Assembly (NCBI RefSeq): GCF_001687545.1
Contig: NZ_CP016545.1
Location: 496,001 to 560,000 of the forward strand
Reading direction: 5' to 3'
DNA length: 64,000 nt
Source of the DNA: Paraurantiacibacter namhicola
GTDB lineage: Bacteria; Pseudomonadota; Alphaproteobacteria; Sphingomonadales; Sphingomonadaceae
Both the position numbers and the translations under genes were made by a program. Numbering within the stretch: position 1 is the stretch's first letter; the number at the start of each line of letters is the position of its first letter. Of this stretch, positions 25,285 through 34,568 are shown one piece after another. The notes beneath the pieces were generated by a model. The model saw only the letters and a program-made list of their open reading frames with translations. It made no database searches and was not told the origin of the DNA.

Positions 25285-26775
25285 TTACTTGCGAAGCGCG
25301 GCAATCGGGCGCGTGAGCGGCTTTGCGTCGCTGCCCGGGCGTGAGATGGTGACGGCGGCCACCTGCCCGTCATCCCCCAGCTCGAAGGTGAGCAAATTGG
25401 GGTAATCCGTGATGCGGAAAGCCCCGCCGCCCTGGTAATGCATTTCGCTGCTGTCGCGCCCCAGGAACTGGGTGAAGAAGGGCGAGACGACCATCATCCG
25501 TCCGCCCTGCTCTTCGACCGTATAGGGCAGGCCGAGGTCGTAGAGCAGGCCTGTGTAATCACCCATGATCGCGCGGCGCATTTCCGGCTCCAGCGGCACG
25601 CTGGGAAGCGGCTTGCGCTCCGCCCATCGCTGGCTGGCGATGATTTCGCGGCGGGCGGCGGCAAACACCGGATCGGTCGCCGGGTCATCGCCATTGCCCA
25701 TGATGACGAAGCCGTATCCGCCCTCCATCGCGCCATACATGTCCACATTGACGCCGGTGTTGGAGCCGCCGTGCTGGAACCACTCCGTATTGCCGTAGCC
25801 GAAGCCACGGAAGAAGGGCGTCCCCATGCCGCCGACATGGTCAAGCGACCAGATGTCGGTCATCGCGCGGGCCAGCTGCGGGGTGACCGGTCCGGTCGTC
25901 TCGCCACGAAGGCCGCGCTGGATGGCGATGGCATAAAGCGCAAGGTCGCGGGGGGTGGACCACAGGCCCGAGGCGGAAACCTGCGGCGTGATTGGCCGGC
26001 CATCGCGGATCTGCGAGCCATCGGCTGCATGCACCAGCGCGACATCATCCGGGAATCCGGGCTGGCCGGGCTGGATCATGGTGCTGTTTGTCATGCCCAG
26101 CGGGGTGAGGATGCGATCCTGCACCATGGCGTGCAGCGGCTGGCCCATTCGGTCCTCCAGCGCGATCTGGATAATGGTGTAACCGCCGCCGCTGTATTTC
26201 CAGCCCTGTCCCGGCGGGAAGAGGAACTCGATCGGCTTGTCATAACGCGGCAGCCGCCCTTCCACGCTGTCCACCAGCGTGGGCAGCGTGTCGCCCTCGT
26301 AGAAATCGGCAAAGCCGTGCTGCGACGTGCCGCCGGTGTGGCTCAGCAGCTGCCGCCATGTGACACCCGCCGCGCCTTCCACATCGCTTTCGGGCAGCTT
26401 CCAGCGCGTGAGCGAGGCAGCAATCGGCTCGTCGAGGTCCAGCAGGCCTTCTGCTTCCAGGATCAGGCAGAGCATGGCCGTGAAGGGCTTGGCCACGCTG
26501 GCGGTGGAGAAAGCGGTGGTGGTCGCGATCGCCGCGCCGCCGCTGGATTTGGTGCCGAAAGTGGCGGTGCGGATCGATCCGTAATCGTCGAACACCGCCA
26601 CGCTCAAGCCCATCAGCCCGGCCTCGCGGCGCGCGCTTTCCAGCGCGGTCTCCGGCAGCGGGAGCAAGGCCGGCGCCTGTGCTGCCTCGGCGGGGGCGGA
26701 CTGGACTGAGGAGGCGGCACCTTGCGTGCAGCCAAGGGCCGCCAGCGAAAGGGCCCCGATCAGGATGTTGCGCAC
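25285..26775 (-). CDS. Serine hydrolase, beta-lactamase/class C-like, exported
   Basis: This protein of about 496 residues starts at GTG VRNILIGALSLAALGC; GGGGAG lies upstream and the earlier TTG is less likely. The N-terminus is a signal peptide, possibly a lipoprotein. The beta-lactamase-fold motifs are SxxK in STASVAKPF and YSG in KYSGGGYTI, with a C-terminal lipocalin-like extension. Such proteins are esterases or D-amino-peptidases rather than drug-hydrolysing enzymes. An operator-like palindrome sits just upstream of the start. Confidence 0.88.
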   Translation of the reverse strand: MRNILIGALSLAALGCTQGAASSVQSAPAEAAQAPALLPLPETALESARREAGLMGLSVAVFDDYGSIRTATFGTKSSGGAAIATTTAFSTASVAKPFTAMLCLILEAEGLLDLDEPIAASLTRWKLPESDVEGAAGVTWRQLLSHTGGTSQHGFADFYEGDTLPTLVDSVEGRLPRYDKPIEFLFPPGQGWKYSGGGYTIIQIALEDRMGQPLHAMVQDRILTPLGMTNSTMIQPGQPGFPDDVALVHAADGSQIRDGRPITPQVSASGLWSTPRDLALYAIAIQRGLRGETTGPVTPQLARAMTDIWSLDHVGGMGTPFFRGFGYGNTEWFQHGGSNTGVNVDMYGAMEGGYGFVIMGNGDDPATDPVFAAARREIIASQRWAERKPLPSVPLEPEMRRAIMGDYTGLLYDLGLPYTVEEQGGRMMVVSPFFTQFLGRDSSEMHYQGGGAFRITDYPNLLTFELGDDGQVAAVTISRPGSDAKPLTRPIAALRK

Positions 26776-26793
26776 GATGTCTGCTCTCCCCAA

Positions 26794-26808
26794 GTGTATT
26801 ATTTACAC
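26794..26808. promoter_or_regulatory. GntR/YtrA-type operator upstream of the serine hydrolase
   Basis: GTGTA-TTATT-TACAC is a perfect 5+5 inverted repeat 19-33 bases upstream of the GTG start. A wider inverted repeat CCCAAGTGT...ACACTTGGG (26789-26820) surrounds it. GTGTA-Nx-TACAC is the operator style of YtrA-type regulators, and one is encoded at 19562-19900. The link is inferred. Confidence 0.5.
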
Positions 26809-26854
26809 AACACACTTGGGCGGGTGGGCCACGCCTGTCAATCGCGTGGCAATG

Positions 26855-27652
26855 TCACTGGTCGATTAGATTCGCCGCAATCTCACCCTGCACGGCGGGA
26901 TGCACCACAAGGTCATGGCCCCAGCCGGGATAGGTGACCAGCTTCGTACCGGGCCGCGCGGCGGCCAGTGTCCGGGCCTGCTCCAGGCGGATCAGCGTGT
27001 CTTCCTCGCCATGCAGGATCAGGACGGGGATTTCGATGCCGGGCAACTTGCCGACATTGTCGTAGCGGTCACGGATCAGCGTGCGCACGGGCAGCCAGCG
27101 CATGGCGCGGCTCGCGGTCTCCTCCAGGCTGTCGAAGGGGGAGATCAGGACGAGCGCGCGCGCCTCCACTTCGGTTGCGAGATGCGTCGCCACGCCCGAT
27201 CCGATGGAATTGCCGGTCAGCACGATGTCTTGCGGCGCGACGCCCCGTTCTCGCAGGAAGGCATAGGCCGCGCGGCCATCGGCATATAAGCCCTTCTCCG
27301 ACGGGGAGCCGGCATTCCCGGCATAGCCGCGATAGCTGGCCGCCAGCACGCCGTAGCCGAGCGCGGCAAGCCGGTCCGTTACATATGCGGTGGATTGCCA
27401 GCTCGACCCATTGCCGTGGAAGAACAGCAGCGTCGGCATGCCCTCGCGCGCAGGGCGGTAGCCTGCGCCGATCTCCACACCGTCTGCCGCTGTATAGGTG
27501 ATCCGCTCGAATCCGGCGGGCACACCTGCCTGCTCAGGAGGCGCGGGATAGATAAAGCGTTCCTGCAGGCTCCATACCAGCACGAGTGCCGCGAGGTAGA
27601 AAACGGCGAGAAAGGTGAGGAGCCAGGTCACGATGCGCCTTGCCTTTCGCAC
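26855..27652 (-). CDS. Membrane-anchored alpha/beta hydrolase (BEM46-like)
   Basis: This 265-residue protein has an N-terminal membrane helix (VTWLLTFLAVFYLAALVLVW). A serine hydrolase fold follows with oxyanion segment LLFFHGNGSSW, nucleophile elbow GNSIGSG, an Asp in LILHGEEDTLI and a His in PGWGHD. The order resembles BEM46/ABHD13-like hydrolases of unknown substrate. It is likely attached to the inner membrane facing the periplasm. Confidence 0.85.
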   Translation of the reverse strand: MRKARRIVTWLLTFLAVFYLAALVLVWSLQERFIYPAPPEQAGVPAGFERITYTAADGVEIGAGYRPAREGMPTLLFFHGNGSSWQSTAYVTDRLAALGYGVLAASYRGYAGNAGSPSEKGLYADGRAAYAFLRERGVAPQDIVLTGNSIGSGVATHLATEVEARALVLISPFDSLEETASRAMRWLPVRTLIRDRYDNVGKLPGIEIPVLILHGEEDTLIRLEQARTLAAARPGTKLVTYPGWGHDLVVHPAVQGEIAANLIDQ

Positions 27653-27674
27653 AATTCAGAAACCTCGCCGCATC

Positions 27675-27758
27675 GTCACCCCGGCCCCCGAGCCGGGGTC
27701 CCGCTTTTTGAAGCGCAGCGTGACAGGAAGCGGGACCCCGGATCAAGTCCGGGGTGAC
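27675..27758. repeat. REP-like double palindrome
   Basis: GTCACCCCGG...CCGGGGTCCCGCTT, a spacer, then AAGCGGGACCCCGG...CCGGGGTGAC form two hairpins inside one long inverted repeat of 84 bases. This motif style (CACCCCGG-ACTTGAT-CCGGGGTCCCGC) is a common extragenic palindrome in sphingomonads. It lies between convergent-end sequences and supplies the last codons and stop of the next minus-strand gene. Confidence 0.8.
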
Positions 27759-28333
27759 GGGGATTCCTCGGCCGCAGGCAGTTCGGCTTCCGCGTCCAGT
27801 CCGGCAAGCATGACCTTCTTGCGCTCAAGCATGTCCTTCTCGAACTCCGTCAGTTCGATATGGGCATTGACGCCGTCCATGATCTCCGCAGCCGTGCAAT
27901 CATATTGCGAGGTCCACATCCATGCATCGCCGAAAAACTGCCGCGCCTGCGCCCCGTTCATTCGGTAGATCAAACGCCGCAGCGGCTTCTCGATCGGGTA
28001 TTTCGAAGGCTTGTAAAACAGAAAGATTATTCGCCCGTCGAGGATGCGGAAATTCTTGATGGAGCGCAGGGATATGCGTTTGTCCGAATGCGGGCGCAGG
28101 AAAAATGTGTTGTCGGCAATCTGCAATTGCACCCGCCGGTCGAACAGCTTCCTGAGGAAGATTGCCAACGGAATAGCGAATACGGCCGCGCCCACCGCCC
28201 CGGCTAGCCCAACGATGCCAGGCGCATCAATCGCGATGAAAACACAGAAGGCGACCAAGACCGTAGTCAGCGCCACCCAGCCAAGCATCTTTGGCACGGA
28301 ATAGCGCGCCTTGAATGGCTTAGGCGCGGTCAT
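27743..28333 (-). CDS. Two-helix membrane protein of unknown function (STM3941-like)
   Basis: This 196-residue protein has two adjacent membrane helices (about 17-60) followed by a soluble beta-rich domain with IADNTFFLRPHSDKRISLRSIKNFRI and a helical tail. The layout resembles the poorly characterised STM3941-like or PH-like membrane proteins. The final residues SPRT and the TGA stop fall inside the REP element, so the original C-terminus may have been replaced. Confidence 0.65.
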   Translation of the reverse strand: MTAPKPFKARYSVPKMLGWVALTTVLVAFCVFIAIDAPGIVGLAGAVGAAVFAIPLAIFLRKLFDRRVQLQIADNTFFLRPHSDKRISLRSIKNFRILDGRIIFLFYKPSKYPIEKPLRRLIYRMNGAQARQFFGDAWMWTSQYDCTAAEIMDGVNAHIELTEFEKDMLERKKVMLAGLDAEAELPAAEESPSPRT

Positions 28334-28337
28334 GCGA

Positions 28338-30260
28338 TCAGGCCCGCGCTTCCTCCACGCCTGCGCTGTTATGCCGCAGCGCGTTCAGCACCGTGTCGAC
28401 GATCGCATCCGCGTCCAATCCGGCTTCGGCATATTGCTTCTTCGGGTCGTCCTGGTCCTGGAAGGCGTCCGGCAGGCGCATGGTGCGGATTTTCAGGCCG
28501 CCATCGGTCAGGCCCTCGTCGCTGGCCATGGTGAGGACGTGCGCGCCGAGGCCGCCGATGGCGCCTTCCTCCACCGTCACCACCACTTCGTGGGTGGTCA
28601 TCAGGCGGCGGATCAGGTCGGTGTCGAGCGGCTTGGCGAAGCGCAAATCGGCGACGCTGGTGGACAGGCCCTTGGCCTCCAGCTGCTCGGCGGCGTCCAT
28701 GGCTTCGGCGAGGCGCGTGCCGAGGCTCAGAAGCGCGATCTTGCTGCCTTCCTTGACCATGCGGCCCTTGCCGATTTCCAGCTTCTGCGGCGTTTCGGGC
28801 ATCTCCACGCCCACGCCATTGCCGCGCGGATAGCGGAAGGCGATGGGGCCGTCGTCATATTCGGCGGCGGTGTAGGTCATGTGGACCAGCTCCGCCTCGT
28901 CAGCCGCGGCCATGACCACGAAATTGGGCAAGGTGGCGAGATAGGTGATGTCGAAGCTGCCTGCGTGCGTGCTGCCGTCCGCGCCGACAAGGCCGGCGCG
29001 GTCGATTGCGAAGCGTACGGGCAGGTTCTGGATCGCCACGTCATGCACCACCTGGTCGTACGCCCGCTGCAGGAAGGTGGAGTAGATCGCGGCGAAGGGG
29101 CGCATGCCCTGCGCAGCGAGGCCGGCGGCGAATGTCACGCCGTGCTGTTCGGCAATGCCGACGTCGAATGCGCGGTCCGGATGGGCCTGGGCGAACTTGT
29201 CGACGCCCGTGCCGCTGGGCATGGCGGCGGTGATGGCGCAGATGCGGTCGTCCGTATCGGCCAGCTTGGCCAGCGTCTCGCCAAACACGTTCTGGTAAGC
29301 GGGCGCGCCGGGGGCGGACTTCGCTTTCTCGCCGGTGACCACGTCGAACTTGGGCACGCCGTGATATTTGTCGGCGCTTTCCTCGGCCGGCTGGTAACCC
29401 TTGCCCTTGGTGGTGACGACATGGATCAGGACGGGGCCCTGCTCGCTGTCGCGCACGTTTTCCAGTACCGGGATCAGGTGGTCGAGATTGTGCCCGTCGA
29501 TCGGGCCGACGTAATAGAAGCCCAGCTCCTCGAACATCGTGCCGCCGGTGACCATGCCGCGGGCATATTCCTCGGCCTTTTCCAGCCCGCCCCAGACGCG
29601 GCGGCCCAGCTTCTTGGCGATCTTGGACGCCATGGAGCGCAGGCCGAGATATTCGCTGCTGCTGACCATGCGCGCGAGGTATGCCGAAAGGCCGCCCACG
29701 GGCGGGGCGATCGACATGTCGTTATCGTTCAGGATCACGATCAGGCGGTTGCCGGCCTGTTCGGCATTGTTCATCGCCTCATAGGCCATCCCTGCGCTCA
29801 TCGCGCCGTCGCCGATGACGGCGATGGCCTTGCCCGGCTGGCCCTTCAGCTTGTTGGCGATGGCGAAGCCCAGGCCTGCGCTGATCGAGGTGGAGGAGTG
29901 GGCCGCGCCGAAGGGGTCGTATTCGCTTTCGCTGCGCTTGGTGAAGCCGGACAGGCCGCCGCCCTGGCGCAGGGTGCGGATGCGGTCGCGCCGCCCGGTC
30001 AGGATCTTGTGGGGATAGCACTGGTGCCCGACGTCGAAGACCAGCTTGTCGTCCGGCGTGTTGAACACATAGTGGATCGCGGTGGTCAGTTCGACCACGC
30101 CGAGGCCGGAACCCAGGTGTCCGCCACTGGTGCTGACCGCGTCGATCATCTCGGCGCGAAGCTCGTCGGAAAGCTGGCGAAGCTGCGACTGATCGAGCTT
30201 GCGGAGGTCTGCGGGCGTGTCGACGGTGTCGAGCAGTGGAGTGTCTGGCCGTGTTGTCAT
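28338..30260 (-). CDS. dxs: 1-deoxy-D-xylulose-5-phosphate synthase
   Basis: This 640-residue enzyme is of normal length. It has [15 protein letters not shown], the TPP motif [17 protein letters not shown]...ILNDNDMSI, and the transketolase pyrimidine domain with [19 protein letters not shown] condenses pyruvate and glyceraldehyde 3-phosphate, the first step of the MEP isoprenoid pathway, feeding carotenoid and quinone synthesis. It lies four bases from the membrane-protein gene downstream. Confidence 0.97.
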   Translation of the reverse strand: MTTRPDTPLLDTVDTPADLRKLDQSQLRQLSDELRAEMIDAVSTSGGHLGSGLGVVELTTAIHYVFNTPDDKLVFDVGHQCYPHKILTGRRDRIRTLRQGGGLSGFTKRSESEYDPFGAAHSSTSISAGLGFAIANKLKGQPGKAIAVIGDGAMSAGMAYEAMNNAEQAGNRLIVILNDNDMSIAPPVGGLSAYLARMVSSSEYLGLRSMASKIAKKLGRRVWGGLEKAEEYARGMVTGGTMFEELGFYYVGPIDGHNLDHLIPVLENVRDSEQGPVLIHVVTTKGKGYQPAEESADKYHGVPKFDVVTGEKAKSAPGAPAYQNVFGETLAKLADTDDRICAITAAMPSGTGVDKFAQAHPDRAFDVGIAEQHGVTFAAGLAAQGMRPFAAIYSTFLQRAYDQVVHDVAIQNLPVRFAIDRAGLVGADGSTHAGSFDITYLATLPNFVVMAAADEAELVHMTYTAAEYDDGPIAFRYPRGNGVGVEMPETPQKLEIGKGRMVKEGSKIALLSLGTRLAEAMDAAEQLEAKGLSTSVADLRFAKPLDTDLIRRLMTTHEVVVTVEEGAIGGLGAHVLTMASDEGLTDGGLKIRTMRLPDAFQDQDDPKKQYAEAGLDADAIVDTVLNALRHNSAGVEEARA

Positions 30261-30374
30261 GGCAGAGTGGTTACAACGGAAATTGTGGCGCGTCCATGAA
30301 CGGTTTGTCGATGCACAGGAACGCTTCGTCGCAGCCCGGGCGGGATCAGCTCGCGCATTCCTCGCCCCGCGCGG

Positions 30375-30836
30375 TCATTCCGCGCAATCCTGACAAAGCC
30401 CGCGCAGTTCCACCACCGGGCGCACGTCGGCAAAGCCATTGCGGCCGCCTGCCTCGCGCAGCGCGTCGGTCACGCGGTGGTCGTCAACGTGGATCGCCTT
30501 CCCGCAATCGTCGCAGATCAGGAAGATGCAATCGTGCCGGCAACCGGGATGGGTGTTGGCGAGATAGGCGTTGGCGCTCTCGATCCGGTTGGCGAGGTTG
30601 GTACGCACGAACAGGTCGAGGATGCGATAGACGCTGTTGGCGGCCACGCGCTTGCCGCGCAGCTTCCCCACATCATCGGCAATGTCATAGGCGCTGGCAG
30701 GCTTGTCGTAAGCGGCGAGCGCGCGGAAGGTGTCTCCCCGCAGGCCGGTCCACTGCTCGCCGGAATTGGTCAGGACGCGCTCGGCCTCGGAAACCAGGCT
30801 GTCGCCGCTAAGTTCGGTATGGGTATGTCCGCTCAT
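30375..30836 (-). CDS. Fur-family regulator, Zur-like
   Basis: This 153-residue protein starts MSGHTHTELSGDS. The winged helix reads FRALAAYDKPASAYDIADDVG...RVAANSVYRILDLFV. The metal-binding domain has ICDDCGK and a terminal LCQDCAE, the two CxxC of the structural zinc site, plus HPGCRHD and HVDDHR. The overall layout resembles Zur more than Fur, so zinc sensing is likely but not certain. The gene is 36 bases downstream of msrA. Confidence 0.88.
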   Translation of the reverse strand: MSGHTHTELSGDSLVSEAERVLTNSGEQWTGLRGDTFRALAAYDKPASAYDIADDVGKLRGKRVAANSVYRILDLFVRTNLANRIESANAYLANTHPGCRHDCIFLICDDCGKAIHVDDHRVTDALREAGGRNGFADVRPVVELRGLCQDCAE

Positions 30837-30872
30837 GCCACCCGATATAGGGTGCGCGCGGCGGGCGGGCAA

Positions 30873-31541
30873 TCAGCCGGTGACGAAGCCGCTGCGGTAC
30901 AGCCCCGGATACATCCGCTTGAAGGCAGCGACCTTGGGCGCGTCCCAGCGGCGGATGTAGGGGTGGCGCGGGTTCTTCTTGGCGAAATCCTGGTGGTAGG
31001 TCTCTGCCGGATAGAACGTCTTGTACGCCTCGATCCCCGTCACGATGGGGCGGCTCCACTTCCCGCTCTTCTTCATCTGGGCAAGGTAGGACCGGGCCAC
31101 GGCGGCCTGTTCCTTGCTCACCGGGATCAGCGCGGCGCGGTAATGGCGGCCAACGTCGGGACCCTGCCGGTTCTTCAGCGTGGGATCGGCGACGACGGAG
31201 AAGAAGACCTGCAGCAGCTGGTCATACCGCACGACGCGCGGATCGTAGGTGACCTTCACCACTTCTGCGTGGTCGGTCATCCCGCCCGAGACGAGGTCGT
31301 AAGTCGCCTGCCGCTTCGTGCCGCCGTGATAGCCGGAAATGGCGCTCTTCACGCCCTTGGTATGGCTGAACACCGCCTCGACGCCCCAGAAACAGCCGCC
31401 GGCGAAGATCGCCGTCTTCAGGCCGCTTTCCTTGGCCACGCGCTGCGCGGCGGGGGCGTTCACGTAATTCTCCGCCGACGCGCCGGTGGCGGGCATGCAG
31501 GCCGCAAGCGCGGCTGCCAGCAGGAGGACGGGTGTTCGCAT
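30873..31541 (-). CDS. msrA: Peptide-methionine (S)-S-oxide reductase, exported
   Basis: This 222-residue protein begins with a lipoprotein-like signal (LLLAAALAAC). The MsrA catalytic motif GGCFWG is followed by FSHTKGVKSAISGYHGG and the C-terminal YHQDFAKKNPRHPYIRRWDAPK. It repairs methionine S-sulfoxides in envelope proteins. The R-specific partner MsrB at 47.8 kb is also exported, so the pair probably serves the periplasm. Confidence 0.93.
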   Translation of the reverse strand: MRTPVLLLAAALAACMPATGASAENYVNAPAAQRVAKESGLKTAIFAGGCFWGVEAVFSHTKGVKSAISGYHGGTKRQATYDLVSGGMTDHAEVVKVTYDPRVVRYDQLLQVFFSVVADPTLKNRQGPDVGRHYRAALIPVSKEQAAVARSYLAQMKKSGKWSRPIVTGIEAYKTFYPAETYHQDFAKKNPRHPYIRRWDAPKVAAFKRMYPGLYRSGFVTG

Positions 31542-31549
31542 CGTGCGGC

Positions 31550-31648
31550 TTATACCAGCTGCGGCACGATATTGGCAGCCAGCACCAGCGCGGTCAGGCC
31601 AAAGCCGATGGCGAAGTTGCGGAAGAGGTCTGCGGTGAAGAGTTCCAT
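31550..31648 (-). CDS. 32-residue single-helix membrane peptide
   Basis: ATG at 31648 opens a 32-residue reading frame, MELFTADLFRNFAIGFGLTA followed by LVLAANIVPQLV. It is one hydrophobic helix preceded by a short amphipathic segment and a weak AAAGA. It ends nine bases before the msrA start, suggesting one transcript. I do not recognise a family. It could be a small regulatory or stabilising membrane peptide. Confidence 0.55.
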   Translation of the reverse strand: MELFTADLFRNFAIGFGLTALVLAANIVPQLV

Positions 31649-31802
31649 GGTCTGTCTTTCGAACGGAATGCGTGAAAGGTTACATCTAGCGCAGGAGTGC
31701 TTTCTGAAAGATTGAACCGGCTTGCAGCATCCGTTCAGGCGACCTGACGCAGGCCGGGAGCCGTATCTGGGCGTGAACGTTGGCCTTTCAAGGAGAGAGA
31801 CG

Positions 31803-32972
31803 ATGCGTGGAGCCTGTTTGGCGATTTCCGTTCTGGCACTGGCCGCCTGCAATGCGGGGGCGGGGCCGGTGGCCGATGCTGGCACCTCCAGCGAATCACT
31901 TGGCGATATGGCCGCGACCACCGTTCCGATGGGCGAGGCTGCGCTGGCGCAGATCGATCCTTTGGGCGGCACGTGGATCGTGCGCAGCGTGGGTATGCGG
32001 GATTTTCCGGGCGACTGGGGCAGGGTCAATTTCAGCGGCGGCGGCTTTTTTACGCATGAAGCGGGCTGCGGCGGCGGCCATCCTGCCTTCTACCAGGCGA
32101 GGGCCGATGGCACGCTGGAGGTGCGGCGGCGCGAAGCGGTCCGCATTGGCAAATGCGAAGGCGATTGGGCGCCGGATTTCGAGAGGCGGCTCGCGGCGTT
32201 TTTCGACAAGGCTGCCACCTGGTCGCGCGATGGCGATGTCCTCCGGCTCACCGACAGCGACGGCCAGGTCGCCGTGCTCGAGCGCCCGGCCGACCCCGTT
32301 CCGGCACTAGCGGGACGGTGGCAAATTGTTACCATCGGCGGGCAGGTATGGACCGGTTCTGTCACGCCTACTGTCCAGTTCCAGCCGGGCTGGATGAGCG
32401 GCAGCGCAGGCTGCAATACCGGCGGCGCGCAATGGAGCGCGCCCGCACCGGGCCGCATCGCGGTCGGCAGCTTCGCCGCGACGCAGATGGGTTGTTCGCA
32501 GGAGTTGCTAGAATCGGACAGCCGCCTGTTCGGCGCTCTTGCAGGTGTCACGGGTTACGAGGCCGGCGCGGAAGGCCGCATGGTCCTGACCGGGCGGCAG
32601 GAGATTGTGCTGGAACGCCCGCCGGCGCCGAGTGCGCGGCTGAAGGGCCGCTACAGGGGCTGCGGCAACACCATAATCGGCCTGTATGGCGGCGAGCTGA
32701 CGATGGACTTCGCCAGCGACACGGCGACCGACCAGGCCGGATGCCGCGCCAGCTACTCGGTGGACGGGACCGCGCTCTCGCTTGATTTCGACGACAGCCC
32801 GGCCTGTTCGACCCCGCGGATAGACCGTTGGGACGAAGGGCGCGATTATGCGGGGCGCGAGGTCTCGACGCTGGCACTGCTGCGCCCGGATGCGCTGGCT
32901 TTCGACGAGACCGGCCAGCTGGTCATGCGCGCCGCCGATGGCCGCACGCTGACGCTCTGCCGCGCGGACTGA
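31803..32972 (+). CDS. META/HslJ-domain lipoprotein
   Basis: This 389-residue protein starts after AAGGAGAG with MRGACLAISVLALAACNAGAG, a lipoprotein signal with LAAC lipobox. It contains META-type units: IDPLGGTWIVRSV...., LAGRWQIVTIGGQVWTGSVTPTVQF with SGSAGCNTGGA, and LKGRYRGCGNTIIGLYGGELTMDF. META domains are found in envelope stress lipoproteins such as HslJ, though the function is unknown. Its stop codon abuts the purH stop codon (convergent). Confidence 0.82.
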   Translation: MRGACLAISVLALAACNAGAGPVADAGTSSESLGDMAATTVPMGEAALAQIDPLGGTWIVRSVGMRDFPGDWGRVNFSGGGFFTHEAGCGGGHPAFYQARADGTLEVRRREAVRIGKCEGDWAPDFERRLAAFFDKAATWSRDGDVLRLTDSDGQVAVLERPADPVPALAGRWQIVTIGGQVWTGSVTPTVQFQPGWMSGSAGCNTGGAQWSAPAPGRIAVGSFAATQMGCSQELLESDSRLFGALAGVTGYEAGAEGRMVLTGRQEIVLERPPAPSARLKGRYRGCGNTIIGLYGGELTMDFASDTATDQAGCRASYSVDGTALSLDFDDSPACSTPRIDRWDEGRDYAGREVSTLALLRPDALAFDETGQLVMRAADGRTLTLCRAD

Positions 32973-34562
32973 TCAGTGACGAAAGTGGCGCATCCCGGTG
33001 AAAACCATGGCGAGGCCCGCCTCGTTCGCCGCGTCGATCACTTCAGCATCGCGCATGGAGCCGCCCGGCTGGATCACCGCTGTCGCGCCTGCCTCGGCGG
33101 CTGACAGCAATCCGTCCGCGAAGGGGAAGAAAGCGTCGGAGGCGACCGCGCTGCCGACGGTCTTCGGCTGGTCCCAGCCATATTTCTCCGCCGCTTCGGC
33201 TGCCTTCATGGCGGCAATGCGCGCCGAATCGCGCCGGTTCATCTGGCCTGCGCCGATGCCTGCCGTCGCGCCGTCCTTGGCATAGACGATGGCGTTGGAT
33301 TTGACGTGGCGCGCCACCGTCCAGGCGAAAAGGCAATCTTTCACTTCCTGCTCGGTCGGCTCGCGATCGGTCACGATCTTCAGGTCATCGCGCGTGATGG
33401 CGGCGGCGTCGCGGTCCTGCGCGAGCAGTCCGCCTGCGATCACCACCTGCATGGTGCCCGGGCGGCGCGGATCGGGCAGGTCGGGCACGATCAGCAGGCG
33501 CAGGTTCTTCTTCTTCGCAAAGGCCGCGCGCGCCGCATCGTCGGCGCCCGGCGCTACCACGACTTCGGTGAAGATCTCGCAGATCGCCTCTGCCGTCGGA
33601 CCGTCCAGCGGCACATTCAGCGCCACGATGCCACCGAATGCGCTCACATCGTCGCAGGCCAGCGCGGCTTTCCAAGCCTCCAGCGCACTGCCCGCCTGCG
33701 CGACACCGCAGGGGTTGGCGTGTTTCACGATCACCACGGCGGGCTGCTGCCCCTTGAATTCGGCGACCAGTTCCAGCGCGGCATTGGCGTCGTTGTAATT
33801 GTTGTAGCTCAGCTCCTTGCCCTGCACCTGCTCGGCCTGCGGCAGGCCAACGGCATGCGGGCCTTCGGGCACGTAGAGCGCGGCATTCTGGTGCGGGTTC
33901 TCGCCATAGCGGAGCGTGGTGACGAGGCGGCTCGCCATGGCGCGGCGTGCGGGGAAGCGCTTGCCCTGGTCGGCATAGGCGAACCACTGGCTGATCGCGG
34001 CATCATAGGCGGCGGTGGCGGCAAAGGCCTTGGCCGCCATGCGATTGCGGAAGTCCTGCGAGGTCGCGCCGCCCTTCTCGCCCATCTCCGCCAGCATGGC
34101 GTCGTAATCGGCAGGGTCGGTCAGGATGGTGACGTAGCGATGGTTCTTGGCTGCGCTGCGCACCATGCTCGGCCCGCCGATATCGATGTTCTCAATAATT
34201 TCGTCGCGCCCTGCACCCTTCGCCACGGTCTGCTGGAAGGGGTAGAGATTGACCACGACGAGGTCGATCGCGCCGATGCCGTGTTCTTCCATTGCGGCGG
34301 CATGGGCGGCGTCGTCGCGCACCGCCAGCAAGCCGCCATGGACCTTTGGGTGCAGCGTCTTCACGCGCCCGTCCATCATTTCGGGGAAGCCAGTGAGGTC
34401 GGAGACGTCCTTCACCTCAAGACCCGCATCGCGTAGCGCCTTGGCCGTGCCGCCGGTCGAAACCAGCTCCACGCCCGCTTCCGCCAGGCCCTTGCCCAGT
34501 TCCACCAAACCGCTCTTGTCGGACACCGAAAGCAGTGCCCGCTTGATCGCTACATCAGACAT
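32973..34562 (-). CDS. purH: Bifunctional AICAR formyltransferase / IMP cyclohydrolase
   Basis: This 529-residue protein is of normal length. The N-terminal MGS-like cyclohydrolase domain reads [34 protein letters not shown]. The transformylase domain contains [14 protein letters not shown] and [12 protein letters not shown], with the C-terminal [29 protein letters not shown]. It carries out the last two steps of IMP synthesis in the cytoplasm. Confidence 0.97.
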   Translation of the reverse strand: MSDVAIKRALLSVSDKSGLVELGKGLAEAGVELVSTGGTAKALRDAGLEVKDVSDLTGFPEMMDGRVKTLHPKVHGGLLAVRDDAAHAAAMEEHGIGAIDLVVVNLYPFQQTVAKGAGRDEIIENIDIGGPSMVRSAAKNHRYVTILTDPADYDAMLAEMGEKGGATSQDFRNRMAAKAFAATAAYDAAISQWFAYADQGKRFPARRAMASRLVTTLRYGENPHQNAALYVPEGPHAVGLPQAEQVQGKELSYNNYNDANAALELVAEFKGQQPAVVIVKHANPCGVAQAGSALEAWKAALACDDVSAFGGIVALNVPLDGPTAEAICEIFTEVVVAPGADDAARAAFAKKKNLRLLIVPDLPDPRRPGTMQVVIAGGLLAQDRDAAAITRDDLKIVTDREPTEQEVKDCLFAWTVARHVKSNAIVYAKDGATAGIGAGQMNRRDSARIAAMKAAEAAEKYGWDQPKTVGSAVASDAFFPFADGLLSAAEAGATAVIQPGGSMRDAEVIDAANEAGLAMVFTGMRHFRH

Positions 34563-34568
34563 TCAAAA

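Noticed and set aside
25285-26775. Class C beta-lactamase conferring drug resistance
   Set aside because: The fold motifs are shared by many esterases and peptidases, and the C-terminal extension and context do not point to AmpC.
28311-30299. 662-codon plus-strand frame over dxs
   Set aside because: It is antisense to a clear DXS enzyme and has no recognisable domain.
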